64,000 nucleotides of DNA from Hydractinia symbiolongicarpus (Eukaryota > Cnidaria > Hydrozoa > Anthoathecata > Hydractiniidae): NCBI RefSeq assembly GCF_029227915.1, contig NC_079884.1:22258001-22322000 (forward strand), written 5' to 3'. A program made the position numbers and the translations under genes. The notes under the pieces are model-generated. The model was given only the letters and a program-made list of their open reading frames with translations, was not told the DNA's origin and searched no databases. Below are positions 38,001 to 49,400 of this stretch, one piece after another. Position 1 is the first letter of the stretch, and each line of letters opens with the position of its first letter.

Positions 38001-38219
38001 CCGTTGCCCCCCAACAATAGTAGGCTGACGTTTTAGAATAGATTTCTTCGATGTAACAGTGCTTGATGACCATGTAGGAAGAAACTGTCCCTTTTCCAAA
38101 TAGTTCTTTGTGAAATATATAATAGCACTAACACCAAGTAAGGAGGATAAAACTAATAATTTAGTTTTAGTTGTCTGTAACAGAGATGTTATTCCACTTC
38201 CTCCGCTGGTTGATTCCAT
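32060..38219 (-). CDS. MIGA: Mitoguardin (FAM73 family), complete, 528 aa
   Basis: Thirteen exons in transcript order: 37967-38219, 36931-37035, 36816-36851, 36287-36648, 36143-36204, 35939-36007, 35580-35652, 35088-35174, 34447-34545, 33517-33651, 33041-33094, 32836-32952, 32060-32194. Every junction keeps phase, including a 36-nt microexon. Mitoguardins sit in the outer mitochondrial membrane, promote fusion through mitoPLD and tether mitochondria to ER and lipid droplets through VAP. Seen here: one membrane helix at 21-36, then a basic RRQRSRHSSISSKRSRS stretch, and an acidic tract with SFLSAAE at 241-247 that fits a phospho-FFAT VAP-binding motif. The conserved C-terminal lipid-binding domain shows DWFVECGKEVLSGL, NNWESIEEELSGRG, VNFYDIILDFIIMDSF, NRWLS, ALSTAIWTVI, AWGFLGPVEDL and LSDDILRLAKKR. 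It is slightly shorter than the two vertebrate paralogues. Identity is confident. Confidence 0.95.
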
Positions 38220-38912
38220 CTCGCATTTGAAACATTAATTCTAGAATGAATTATTGAAAATATAACTAAACAGAAATTGAGCAGCTGCCAACCTTGTAGT
38301 GCAAGTACAATCATTTTTTCTCAACCAACACAAAATCTTGTTCCTCAAACTGTTGTTTACTTAGCAAAGCATTTAACAAAATATGGTCTGACTTTGTAGA
38401 GAATGCACTTTACCGTTTGCCATGTTGCCTGTAAGCCTAATTAGGTGTTTACATTGACTGAAGTAGTAACAATATATATGACAGTTAAATTTATGTGAAA
38501 AAAAACGTAGATTCTATTCAAACTATTTTGAAGTAGTTGTTCGCTAGCTAGAGCCTTATTTGCCTTCTTTCTTAAGGGAAGAAAAGATATTGGCCAAATA
38601 TTACTATTGGCCCCCAGGCTTTTACAAACACATTTTCACTGGCATAAGTGGTCAGAAATCACGTTTAATCGATGCTTTTTTGCAACAAAACAAAGACATG
38701 CTTGCCAGTCGCCTCCCGCTTTTCTGTCTAGTTCAAGGTTCATATCGGTTTTGGACCAGACTCGCGATCGGGCTATAACTCCATTTAGCACTAGCTCAAC
38801 TGTACTTGAACCTCAGCACAACCTCAACACTCTATCAGACATTGTCGTATTCTTGGCCCCGACGGCAGCTCCACTGCATTCGACATACACTGTTAAACAT
38901 CAGAAAGCACTT
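38220..38912. other. Upstream region of mitoguardin
   Basis: This is the presumed promoter and 5' UTR of the minus-strand mitoguardin gene. Two overlapping open frames near 38560-38915 on the plus strand have no recognisable content. No coding gene is called. Confidence 0.4.
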
Positions 38913-40975
38913 TAAACGTGAAAATGTTGTTATTACATACTAATAACTGATGCAATATCTTTGTAATAAATAGTAATACGTAGTACTTAGTAATATACGG
39001 TAATGCACTGTAATACTTTGTAGTATTCGGTAATACACTGTAATACCTTGTAGTATTCAATTATGCGCTGATCCTGATTGTTCGATACGTACAATGTATT
39101 ATCTGTATTTGTAATTTAATATATACATCTTGAAGTACAGCGTTGTCTACAATGCTTCGTTGAAAATCACTGCATGGTCTTACAAACGTGCATCAAATTG
39201 TATTGAAGACGATATATTGCATAGAACGAAGTGAAGCTTTACCGCAATTGGAAGTATCAACTGCTATGACTCTGTTTATTTTTGAGGAAATAGTGGCTTG
39301 CAACAGAGTATGTCAAATACTTAAATTCAAATGTTTCTTTTTAGCAAGAGTGTTACAACATATTTTATCTAGTTTCCTCTTTTTTCTGGCAGATATACCT
39401 TGTAAATGTTTTTCTGTGTTAGGTATGGTCACTTGGTGCCTATAAGCTGATAAAATATATAAGTCAGTGTGGCCTTAGCTTTTTCCATAACCACAAAAGT
39501 CAGATATAGCTGCCGTATGAACGACTGCTGCGACCTTTTCTTTTATCTAATTTCAAATAGGTAAAAATTAGAGAGGGAGTGCAAGGTTGTCTATTACTAA
39601 CTAATTACTGTACCGTTCTCTTTTGTTGCGTGCATGAAAAACGCCTCCGTCCCCGTATCTTCATGTGCCCATTTACTCAATGACAAACAATATTTGTTTA
39701 ATTCATAAACCCTATTTAGGTAATAGCTTCAAAAATGCGCTGATTTAGTGGAATTTTTGCTTTTCGCAATATTTTAAAAAGGAGTATTATCAGAACGACA
39801 AAGCGTAACATAGAAAACTACACCATTTTAAATAACTAATTTCTCTCCCCTTTCAAACAGATCTCTGTAATACCAATTCTTAATCCTCTTTTCAAGTTTC
39901 GTTTTCTTCTTAATAAAAATTGTCCTGTACTTCTTGAATTGCCTAAATTGCCCAACAACTCATTATTCGGGAAAATATTACAGTCGTATGAAAGTGATTT
40001 ACTGATTCATAATTTAATAGAGTGTGGTACTTAATCACGTACATCAAATACGCATAATATCGCATAACACAATATTGCTCAATATAATACGACACAATAT
40101 GGTGTGATATCACGTGACCTTAGCACAATAACATAATTTTCACGCATGTCAGCTAATACATGTCAGCAAATACAACCGTTCAGTCATACTAATTAATGAA
40201 TTTTTGAATAGACGTCCGGATTGTCTTGCTTTGTAAGAACACAGTGTTTATGCATACATGTTATGTTGATTAGAGCATCGGTTAAGTGCATTGAAACGTT
40301 CTATCAAAGACCGTTAACTTACTTTACAGATAAATTGTTGTTAAGGCACCCTGGATAATGAGGTATTTATTGATTTGGGATTGCATGAATACATACAGCT
40401 TGCTCATTTTAATGCATTTTCGTGTGTAGCCAGTTCACATCAATATTATTTTTAAATTTCTCTGACTAACGTGGTCCGTTATTCCACCGGTACCGGCACG
40501 ATATCAAAAAAAAAATTCTGCCAGCAGTAAACTTTCCCCACCTCGGTAATTGCGGTTAAGTGGATCACAAAGAGATTAGAGAAAGTATATTGCCGAATAC
40601 TACAAGGTATTACAGTGTATTACTGTATATTACTAAGTACTACACTGTATTACTGAATACTACAAAGTATTACAGTGTATTACCGAGTACTACAAATTAT
40701 CACAGTATATTACTAAGCACTACAGTGTATTATGGAATACTACAAAGTATTACAGTGTATTACTGAATACTATAAAGTAATATTACCGCATATTACTAAG
40801 TATTACACAGTGTATTACCGTATATTACAAAGTATTACAGTGTATTACCGAATACTTCAAAGTATTTCAGTGTATTACCGAATACTACAAAGTATTACAC
40901 AGTGTATTACCGTAAATTATGGAGATATTATACCAGGTATTAGAATGTATTAACAACATTAAAATGTTCAACGTC
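38913..40975. mobile_element. Foldback element with inverted 30-bp repeat arrays, about 2.06 kb
   Basis: About three units on the left (roughly 38960-39065) are the reverse complement of about eleven units on the right (40595-40925). A left unit containing TTTGTAGTATTCGGTAATAC is an exact complement of right-hand units. Outside the arrays the ends also pair imperfectly: AATGTTGTTATTACATA on the left against AATGTTGTTAATACATT inverted on the right. The roughly 1.5-kb interior codes for nothing recognised. It looks like a non-autonomous DNA transposon. Confidence 0.65.
40595..40925. repeat. Tandem array, about 30 bp x 11
   Basis: Units close to TATTACAGTGTATTACCGAA followed by TACTACAAAG repeat with variations and no spacers. 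The array forms the long right arm of the 38913-40975 element. Confidence 0.9.
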
Positions 40976-40978
40976 GTG

Positions 40979-41486
40979 GCGAATTTTTTTTCCGTACACG
41001 GTAGGCAGTATCATTGACCGTGGGCAGTATCATTTTAACCGTTGGCAGTATCTATTAATTTTTTCAATATTTTTCGGAAACCGGTCCTTTGACATGCTCA
41101 AGTGTTTGTACCGCAAATGCCCGTGGAAACTTTTGACTTGACCGAAAACAAAGAGAAATACAGAATATGAGTGTGGAATAACTTATTCGAAGCGAAAGTA
41201 GCTGGTAAGTACCATTAATCTTTATATACTAAGATAGATGCTTGTTTCTCAAAGATTATATAAGTTTTATTTTGATCGAGTTTTTCTCACTGTGATTACT
41301 TACAACATGTCAGAAGAGAATATTGATTTCAATGTTGGTGAGAGGTTTTTTCACACCATCGAATTCTACACCATTTATACCAAGGTTGTTCTTATATGCG
41401 TAAAGACCCAAAATATAATCAACTTTTGAAACTTTGTTGTCTGTTTTAGCATCCAACGAGAAAACCGTGTACGGAAAAAAAATTTG
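40979..41486. mobile_element. MITE with inverted termini and a 10-bp target duplication, about 508 bp
   Basis: The left end carries AATTTTTTTTCCGTACACGG, and the inverted right end has the same 20 bases. The flanks carry the identical direct repeat CAACGTCGTG at 40969-40978 and 41487-41496. A 9-11 bp duplication with inverted termini suggests a Mutator-like origin. The interior has three GGCAGTATC direct repeats near the left end and no transposase. Confidence 0.75.
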
Positions 41487-41855
41487 CAACGTCGTGTGTC
41501 GGATGCGCATTTAAGCTGTTGAAGGGGCCAAAAATACGACATTGTCGGGTAAAGTTAAGGCTATGTTAGTATGGAGTTGAAGCCTGAGATCGGTTGCCGT
41601 TTGTTGTTAGTTATAAACATTTTAAAGATGGCGAACCTTCCCTACTTTATTTGTCTCCCTTGTTGTTTTTATAACTTTCAACTACTGTTGTTGTTTTTTT
41701 TTTCTCTGGAATCTCGATAACACTTTTCACATCAGTTAGTTTACCAAGTCCTTAAACTTGACACCCAAACTGTATTTGTTATAAAATAACATTCGTAACG
41801 CTTTCCCTCCCCCATGTTTTTTGTCGTTTCGTGCACGCAAGCTAGTTCAAAATAG

Positions 41856-41889
41856 TTACTGTTAGCTAGCTAGTGCTAGCTAACAGTAA
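41856..41889. repeat. Perfect inverted repeat, 15-bp arms, 4-nt loop
   Basis: TTACTGTTAGCTAGC at 41856-41870 is the exact reverse complement of 41875-41889, with TAGT between. It lies 31 bp before a second, larger palindrome. Confidence 0.9.
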
Positions 41890-41920
41890 TTCTTCTTTAA
41901 TCTCCTTTAAAAGTAGCTTT

Positions 41921-41956
41921 AAAAGTAGCTCGCTAGCTAGCTAGCGAGCTACTTTT
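41921..41956. repeat. Perfect 36-bp palindrome
   Basis: The 18-base arm AAAAGTAGCTCGCTAGCT is followed immediately by its exact reverse complement, with no loop. A partial copy of the arm (TTTAAAAGTAGC) precedes it, so a short direct duplication is also present. Confidence 0.95.
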
Positions 41957-43224
41957 AACTTTTTCCTAAAATGCTATCAAAATTTTAATTTTAAAACCTG
42001 CTGCATGCATTATTTTAAAATGCTATCAAAGTGCTCAATTATGTCACTCAATTCATTTTTACTTAAAGAGGTAGGGGCTAAATGGAGCAGATTGGGCCAC
42101 TGTCTAAAATATGTTTGGTTAGCGGTGAGTCGGTCGGTCGGATAAAATATTTTCCCGAAAAATTACAAAAATACTAGCTATATTTCTCAGCCGTATTTTG
42201 TTATTCGTTTTAAATATACGCCAGCTGTATTTTTAGCCTCCTTTTTAAGTTCGAATTTTGTCAGCCAATGTTGTTCCCATGGTTTTCGCTTGTATTGCCA
42301 TAAAGCAGGAAAATGTAGCACTGAGTAGCGCAGCGCAGTCCCCTATGAAATAACATTTGGACGTAACAACCGTAATTCGGAGGACCGCTGAAAAAGTAAA
42401 TGGTGGATTTTGTTGCGTGTCGAAGATTGTTCGTGGATTGTTTGGTTGATTTTTAACAAATTTAAAGACTCCCTGATGAAATCATCTCTTTTTTCACTTT
42501 TTATAATTTTTTTTATTAAAATAATCAAAGCTCAATTTCATAAACTTTAAGAAAAGACCCAATTCTTATAAACGAATAAAGATGGCGTAAGAAACTAGTC
42601 AGAAATTTGAAAAAGCTAAGCATGATTGACCTTTTAATAAACATGACACATTATATAAATAATAAAATTATTAGAATACAAATAAACTTTTAAATAAATT
42701 GATTTTTTTTTTATTTCCATCAACCATAAAATTTATCTCATAAAAATTATATGTCTATTATTATTTATATTAATTCATGTCAGCTTCTCCTTAAATATTA
42801 TGAAGAAGAAGGCATGAAAGAAAAAGGCAGGGAAAAGTATTAAAGGTATTTACAATTATTTGGTGCATTAAGTAAGATTAAGTAGAAAAAATCATTTTTA
42901 AAAGTCCAGACTTTCTATGACTACCAGCATTCTGTTACTTATAATTTTATGTGCCATAGAATTTTGTTTAAGAATGCTTTTTCTTCTGAACTTTTAATTT
43001 GACATAACAAACATATTGATAACTCACACCCTTTAAATTTAAAAGGGTCAAACAAATTTATTGTTTCAATTTTGTAGTGTTTCTGTGAAGTAAAAATGTA
43101 AAAAGAATTTGGTAGAAGCAAGATATAACTTTTTTTTTGATATTCATCCTCTTATCATCACCTTCTCATCGCTAGTGATGACCATCATCATTCATCATCA
43201 TTCTCGGGTTAACGTCCGTTTTCA

Positions 43225-43770
43225 ATGCTAGCAGGGGTTGGACGGGGTATATTAATGACCCTCTTCCAATCTGATCTAGACTGTGTTAGATCTAAACTCA
43301 ACTTCCTCTGTATCAAGTCTGTCCTTATAACCTCCTGCCAAGTCTTTCTCAGTCTGCCTCTGGGCTTTGCCCCAAAAACACTTTCTTACCCAATTATCCC
43401 CCTCCATTCTTTCCAAGTTCCCCAGCCAATTCAATTTTCTTATCTGGATAACATCTTTAATTCTAAGGATACTTCTTCTTAACTCATCTGAACTCTTTCT
43501 GTCTCTCAGACTGGCGTTACACATCTACCTAACCATTCTCATATCATTCCTTTCTAAACTGTCAAGATCTTCCTGCTTCACTGCCTGTGTCTCACTACCG
43601 TACAACATAACACTTCTTACACAGGCCTCATACAACCTACCTTTTAACTCAATTGACAAGACTCTGCTAGTCAACAAAGGAAGTAACTTTCTGAACTTTT
43701 TCCAAGCAGAACCTATTTTGCAAGTAACACTTCTTTCCACTGAATTGCGAGTCCACCGTGCAAAGTGGGA
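43225..43770 (-). pseudogene. 3' fragment of an RTE-like LINE, one nonsense mutation
   Basis: A minus-strand frame from about 43770 to 43276 reads CKIGSAWKKFRKLLPLL, then SVMLYGSET, LERNDMRMVR, CNASLRDRKSSDELR and ERMEGDNWVRKC. This is the C-terminal region characteristic of a widespread animal LINE group related to RTE. Between MRMVR and MCNAS the expected Trp codon is TAG (43525-43527). Downstream, at 43140-43215, an ATG/ATC-rich microsatellite resembles the 3' tail of such elements. The copy is 5'-truncated and dead. Confidence 0.85.
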
Positions 43771-43796
43771 TCAGGCCTTGGAATTCATTTACATCC

Positions 43797-45650
43797 CAGA
43801 CGTCTTTTAGACAACTTTTGCTATTCTAAAAGACGTCTTTTTTAGCGCTAATTTGTCCGTCTATAATGCATCTTTTTAACCGTCTAAAAGCGGTCTTTTT
43901 AAAAAAGCATTTTAAAAGATCTCTTTTAGACATCTTTTAAAAAACGTTTTTCAAAAAATTTTTACGACGCGCCTTTTTAAAGACGTTTTCTAGACCTTTT
44001 ACAGATGTAGAAGCCACTAAAATGCATCTTAAATGCAACTTTTTAAATGCATCTTTACAAAGAGATTTTTTATCCATCCCTTTTTTGTTTTCTTTATTAT
44101 TTTATAAAATAAATTTAAGACGTTTTTTTACATTATCGTTGAAACGTACAGTTTTAATAAATTGCAGAAATAATGATATCACAGACTACAAATATTTTGT
44201 GATTAAAATATTAATCACAAGTATTATATCAAATTCGTATTGACACTTTAAACAATAAATATATTTTACAATTACAGTAAGCAAATGTAACCGAAAATAA
44301 ATAAACAAATAAAATATTATTTATAATACACACTATACAATTAAATCATTCATATTCATATTTACAAATTCTAATTATTAAAATATTCTGTATTATGAAT
44401 TCTACCTAATGAACTTATCCATGATTAGAGACGTATACTAATTTCTACGTCAGTTTTAAAAGCATGCTATTAAAGCTTAAATTAGAACTCTAATCAAAAA
44501 AATCTCAAGCATATTAAGCTTAGGCCATAGGAAAGAATCACCCTAAAAATTCGGTGAAAATTGCTAGTATAGTTAAAATTCATCGTAACGTTTGCAAAGC
44601 CGAAATAAACAAAATAAATATTTGAAATAATAAAGAAGTCAGTTTAGAAGAAAGAAAAAGAAAAATATTAAAGGTATATATAAATGCCATTTATAAACGA
44701 GTTAAGTCGAAAGGGCTTTTCCTTTGTTTATATATTTAATGTATGTACCCGTTATGTCTCTGATTCTCTGACTGGGAGCGTTTTACAGCTCGGCCCCAAT
44801 TATGCGTCGCAATTCTTGCTCATTCGCATCTCGTTGACAGATTCTAGAGAAAAAAAATAGCTCATTTCCAGATAAATAATGGACATTTATAGAAACGTAG
44901 TCAGAATACACACCATACATAAAGGGTAACAACGTAATACATCAGCTAATACACTTACCCACTATAATTTTTTAAATTAATTTGCAGAGAATAACAAAAC
45001 AAAAGTACTTACTTTTTAAACAACAGGTATGCTGCAGATGCTGTCATTAAATACCACCAATTTTTATTGAATGTTCCGATGATCAATTGTCAAAGAATAT
45101 CCGCCAGGGGGTGCAGAAAAACAAAATTATGACGTATTGAAATGAAAACATATTATGAAGGGTTGCCAAAATACATTAGTATTTTAACAATTAAAAGTGA
45201 CGGTTACCACTTTTAATTTTGTGAAAAATTGATTTCCGAAAAAAATAAACATGCTAACTAAGTTTGCGAACAACCCCATCTTTTTAAAATGAATTTTTCA
45301 TATAAAAAACAAACGTCTTTTGAAAGATGCATTTTGACCACTTTTAGAAGTAGAAAAAGACGTCTTTTAAAAGACGGGTTTTAGATGCATTATAGCAAGA
45401 AGAGAAAAACGTCTTGTAAAAGATATATTTTAGATAACTTTTAGATGCCTTTTAAAAAACCTCTTTTAAAGAGCTTCTAAAAGACATCTAAAATGCGTAT
45501 ACAAGATACGAATTTATTTAGTTTCAAAAGACGTATAAAAGATGTCTTTTAAGAGATGTTCTTAAGAAGATGCATTAAAGACATCTTAATAGAGTTTTCT
45601 AACAGAAGATTTAAAAAAGACATCTTGAGATGTCTTAAAGACGTCTTGTG
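43797..45650. mobile_element. Foldback element built from an AAAGACGTCTTTT motif, about 1.85 kb
   Basis: The left 250 bp and the right 350 bp are packed with variants of the self-complementary word AAAGACGTCTTT and with AAAAGATGCATTTT. The ends are inverted: AGACGTCTTTTAGACA on the left against AAGACGTCTTTAAGACA from the right. The interior (about 44060-45290) is AT-rich and codes for nothing recognised. Exact ends are uncertain because the motif is itself palindromic. Confidence 0.6.
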
Positions 45651-46400
45651 CCAGTTGGTTATAACTTTAGAGTGCTATAAATCTTTTTTTACTGAGCAAG
45701 TTACATACACATCGGACTAAATTTCATTCATTTTTCAATTTATTTTTTGATTTTCTCAGATGTCAGGATTTATGACTCATTGTGGAATTCTTGGTTGTGA
45801 ACAAAATGAAAACTCCTGCTCAGCTATTTTTCAGAAATTGACAGTTTGGCAAAGTTCAACCATGGATTTAATTAACTTTTATATTATGTTTGTATTTTTT
45901 TTATTTTAATTTATATTTTTGTTATTATTATTGTAAAAAAAGAAAGTAACTTTTTTAATAAAAATTTTGCTCTAATTTTTTTTTTATTAGTTATTTTTTA
46001 TACATGACAACCACAAAGGTCTGTTTTAAGAAATAGTAAGAAACTTTTTATACAAAAAACACTAAGTAGATAATTTAGCTGTTTGAGCAGTTAAAACAGG
46101 TTACTGTCACCATTACATGCACGCACACCTTTTGCCATGCATACAAATAGTCAGGTAACCATGCAGGTTATTCATGCTTGCAAATGTCTTTATTAACCTT
46201 TAGAGTGCTTTTCTCTTATCATTCTTATGCAACTTTAATTTTGATTTGTTACACTGCCTAAGGACAAACTTTGTCATTACAGTTATGTTTTGTTAATATA
46301 ATCTGTTATTTGCAAAATAAGGCTCACATATATATTATTTTATTATACATTTGTTTCTAAAATGGACATGATTTTCAGTAATTTAACATTTTGCTGAAGA

Positions 46401-49400
46401 ATGCACCCAAAGAACCTCACTTTATCATTGTTGCAACGTGAGAGATATGGGCGGCATGCATCACATAAAAAATTATTGGAGTTTTTAGAACATAAAACTG
46501 CAAATCACAATAGTGTACATCTGGTATTATCATTTTTATTTTTATTTGCTTTTAATTGATATTGTAAAATACATTTAACATAAAAAATTATTTTAGAGAA
46601 GCCAAAGAAATTTTTGATATTTGTTTATTTAGACTTACCACCTACAGCAACCAGCAAGATCCACATTTGTGATAACATTTAGTCCAGACAGGTATACAAA
46701 TATTACTAATATTTAGGTGTAAATCAGTGTTTTGTAACAGGAAAAACACGTAAATTACTTTGCTGACAGACAATGCAAAAGATGGCTCAAAATCCAAATT
46801 TTCCTAATATGTAAATATATAAAATTCAAAAAAAATCGGTTTTATCATGAGTTAAAACTTTGCACAGTAATTCCTCTTGATTATTTAGTGAAATTTTTAA
46901 GTCAAACCTATGGTTATAAGGCAAGTTATTAAATTTAAACAGTTATAAGGATTTCATATCAATTGAAGGAGTTGTTTTGAGTAGTAGCCAATATCTAAAG
47001 TTTTAGGAGGTATGGGACCAAAGAAGTTAAAAGGTTGGTGTTCAAGGTAAATATATCTGTATAAGTGGCATAGTTACGCTGCATACAGCAAAAAGAAATT
47101 ATTGAAAAAATAGCAAGCAGGCAAATCTGCCACCTCCCACCTTCCTTCACCCCTTGGGCTGAGTAAGGTTAATTAAACGGGCTGTTTAATCTTTATGGCA
47201 TTAGTTTATTTAAATTGCTTGTATTCCATTGATTATACCATCATTTCTACTTTTGCACATTTACTGAATTAAAAAGCCAGCATTTGTTATCAATTTTTTT
47301 TAGAACAAAAATTGCCACCAGTCATGGTAACCACACGGTGATAGTATCAGACTGTTACTCATGCAAGGTCATACACACCCTACATGGTCATCTAAGAACA
47401 CCTTGGTGTGCATCATTTCATCCAAGAATCAACAGTATTTTAGCCTCTGGCTGCCTTGGTGGACAAGTACGTTTATGGAATTTAAATGTAAGAAATTATT
47501 ATTTGCTTTAATTGTGCCTCTTAGGGACTGTTTTTAAGGAGGCAGACTCGCTTGACAAACCAGCCTGGCTCACTTGCCTATCTCAGTTAGGTGAGCTGGC
47601 TCTGAACAATAAAATATTAAATATATATATAATGCAGAACAAAAGAAAAAATTTTTATAAAAAAATTTGATTACGTGAGCATAATAAACCATCTCACCTA
47701 GACGAACCAGCCCACTTTGTCACTGTTTATATGGATTTTTATCCAACCTGCTTGCCGAGATTGCAGATTGCTCTGGAAAAAATTTCACACTGGAGTAAAT
47801 TTCTACATGTAAAATGTTGAATCTTTTTCCACCCTGGGAGAAATGATGTTAATTAATATTGACAGGAAAACACATAGACTTAATTAAAACAAAATAATAA
47901 ATTTTAAATAGAATTATTTTGAATGAATAAATCATAAGGAAAAAGTTTAAGTTTTAGGGCTATGCTCCATAATAAAACTAAAAAAAAAGAAATGTCAATG
48001 AAATGAAATGCCATATTAGTTTAGTCTAGTGAAAAAATATTAAGACAGTGTTTGAAGAAGTTGTGAACTGAAAGAGGTTTTGAAGGGATAAGGTGAGAAC
48101 AAAGTTCAGTTAAAATCCCCGAGCTGCTGCCATGAACACTTCACCTAATACAAATATTGTTTCGTTATTATGCAATTATTTATTTTCTTATTTCATTCTT
48201 TTTCTTTACATTGCCAACGACGGTGATGTAAAATGTGATGCACAGCTCAAAAGGACATTACATCTATGATATGGAAAATTTTCTGTTCTTTAGAATATAA
48301 CTGATGACAATGTGATCTTTTCGTTGCAATCCGTGATAGCATCGATCAGTTTTCATCCAGTTGATGACATACTAGCAATTGGCACGACTAATAAGATTAT
48401 CCTTTTCGACTGGAACCAACGGCGACAACTGCGAATCATTCAGACGAAACATCATTCCGAAAGTGTTAGGTAAGTTGCTTCCCTTCTTTTCTGTCAGTCA
48501 CTTTTTGTAATCAGATTATTTAAGATTGGGTCAGGTTTTCATTCCATTGTTTGCATACTTAGGCTTGTGCGATTTCTACAATATGGAAGCAAATTACTAA
48601 CAGGAATTGCAAATGCATCCACACAGTATTGTAAGGTACGTAGTTTATCGTTATCACGTGCATTGGTCTTGTTGTTGTTGTTGCATTTCACGCCAAAATC
48701 ACTCAGCAGATGTCTTATGTTCAAAGAGTTTAGAATAAAGCACATTTCTGTAAATGCGTGACTTTAAAACACACATGTTTTCTTCATTCTGAACATTCTT
48801 TTAGTTTAAATTCCTAGGAACTCAGTATGAGCCGTTTCTATAAGACGTCTATAAGAGAATGTGTTTTCTTTTTAGCCGACGAGTCTGAATGTAAGCACGA
48901 GAGGGTATGTACTAAATTTTATAAAAAGTTCTTTTTCTGTAAACTATAAAATATGTTTAAATTTTTGTGCAAACTGAACTATTGTGTTTTTTTTCTCTCT
49001 AAATATTAGAAACTCATCTGGTCAAGCTGTTGTACAAACAGTTACTTGCATGCGAATGCAAAAGAGACCATCAACAAATCAAAATGTCGACAGCGCTACA
49101 ACCACAAAAAGAAGTAGAAATAAAAAAAGTCCGAATGACCAGACTGAAGGCACAACAAGCGCATCGTCTAGTAGGGATCATCTTCAGGATCACCTCGCTC
49201 TTTCTGACCATTCCCAAGAGGCAGGTCCTTCGACAAACGCTAACATCAATACATTGAATGAGGAAGACAGGGCTAGTAATACTGAATCAGCGCCAAACGT
49301 AGGCTCTGCTACTGCTACTGCGAATATGCCCGTTGATCAGCAGTCTAACACAAACGATTTTCAACATAACACTGTAGATCGAAGTTTTACACAAGTGGAA

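Larger units (their letters stand above)
41487..43224. other. Intergenic, no gene recognised
   Basis: AT-rich sequence with two adjacent perfect palindromes at 41856-41889 and 41921-41956. No coding exon was recognised. Confidence 0.5.

Noticed and set aside
40560-40953. Tyr/Thr/Leu-rich open frames on the plus strand
   Set aside because: They are translations of the 30-bp tandem array, which stays open because its unit length is a multiple of three.
43367-43810. 147-codon open frame on the plus strand
   Set aside because: It is the antisense of the LINE fragment that reads clearly on the minus strand.
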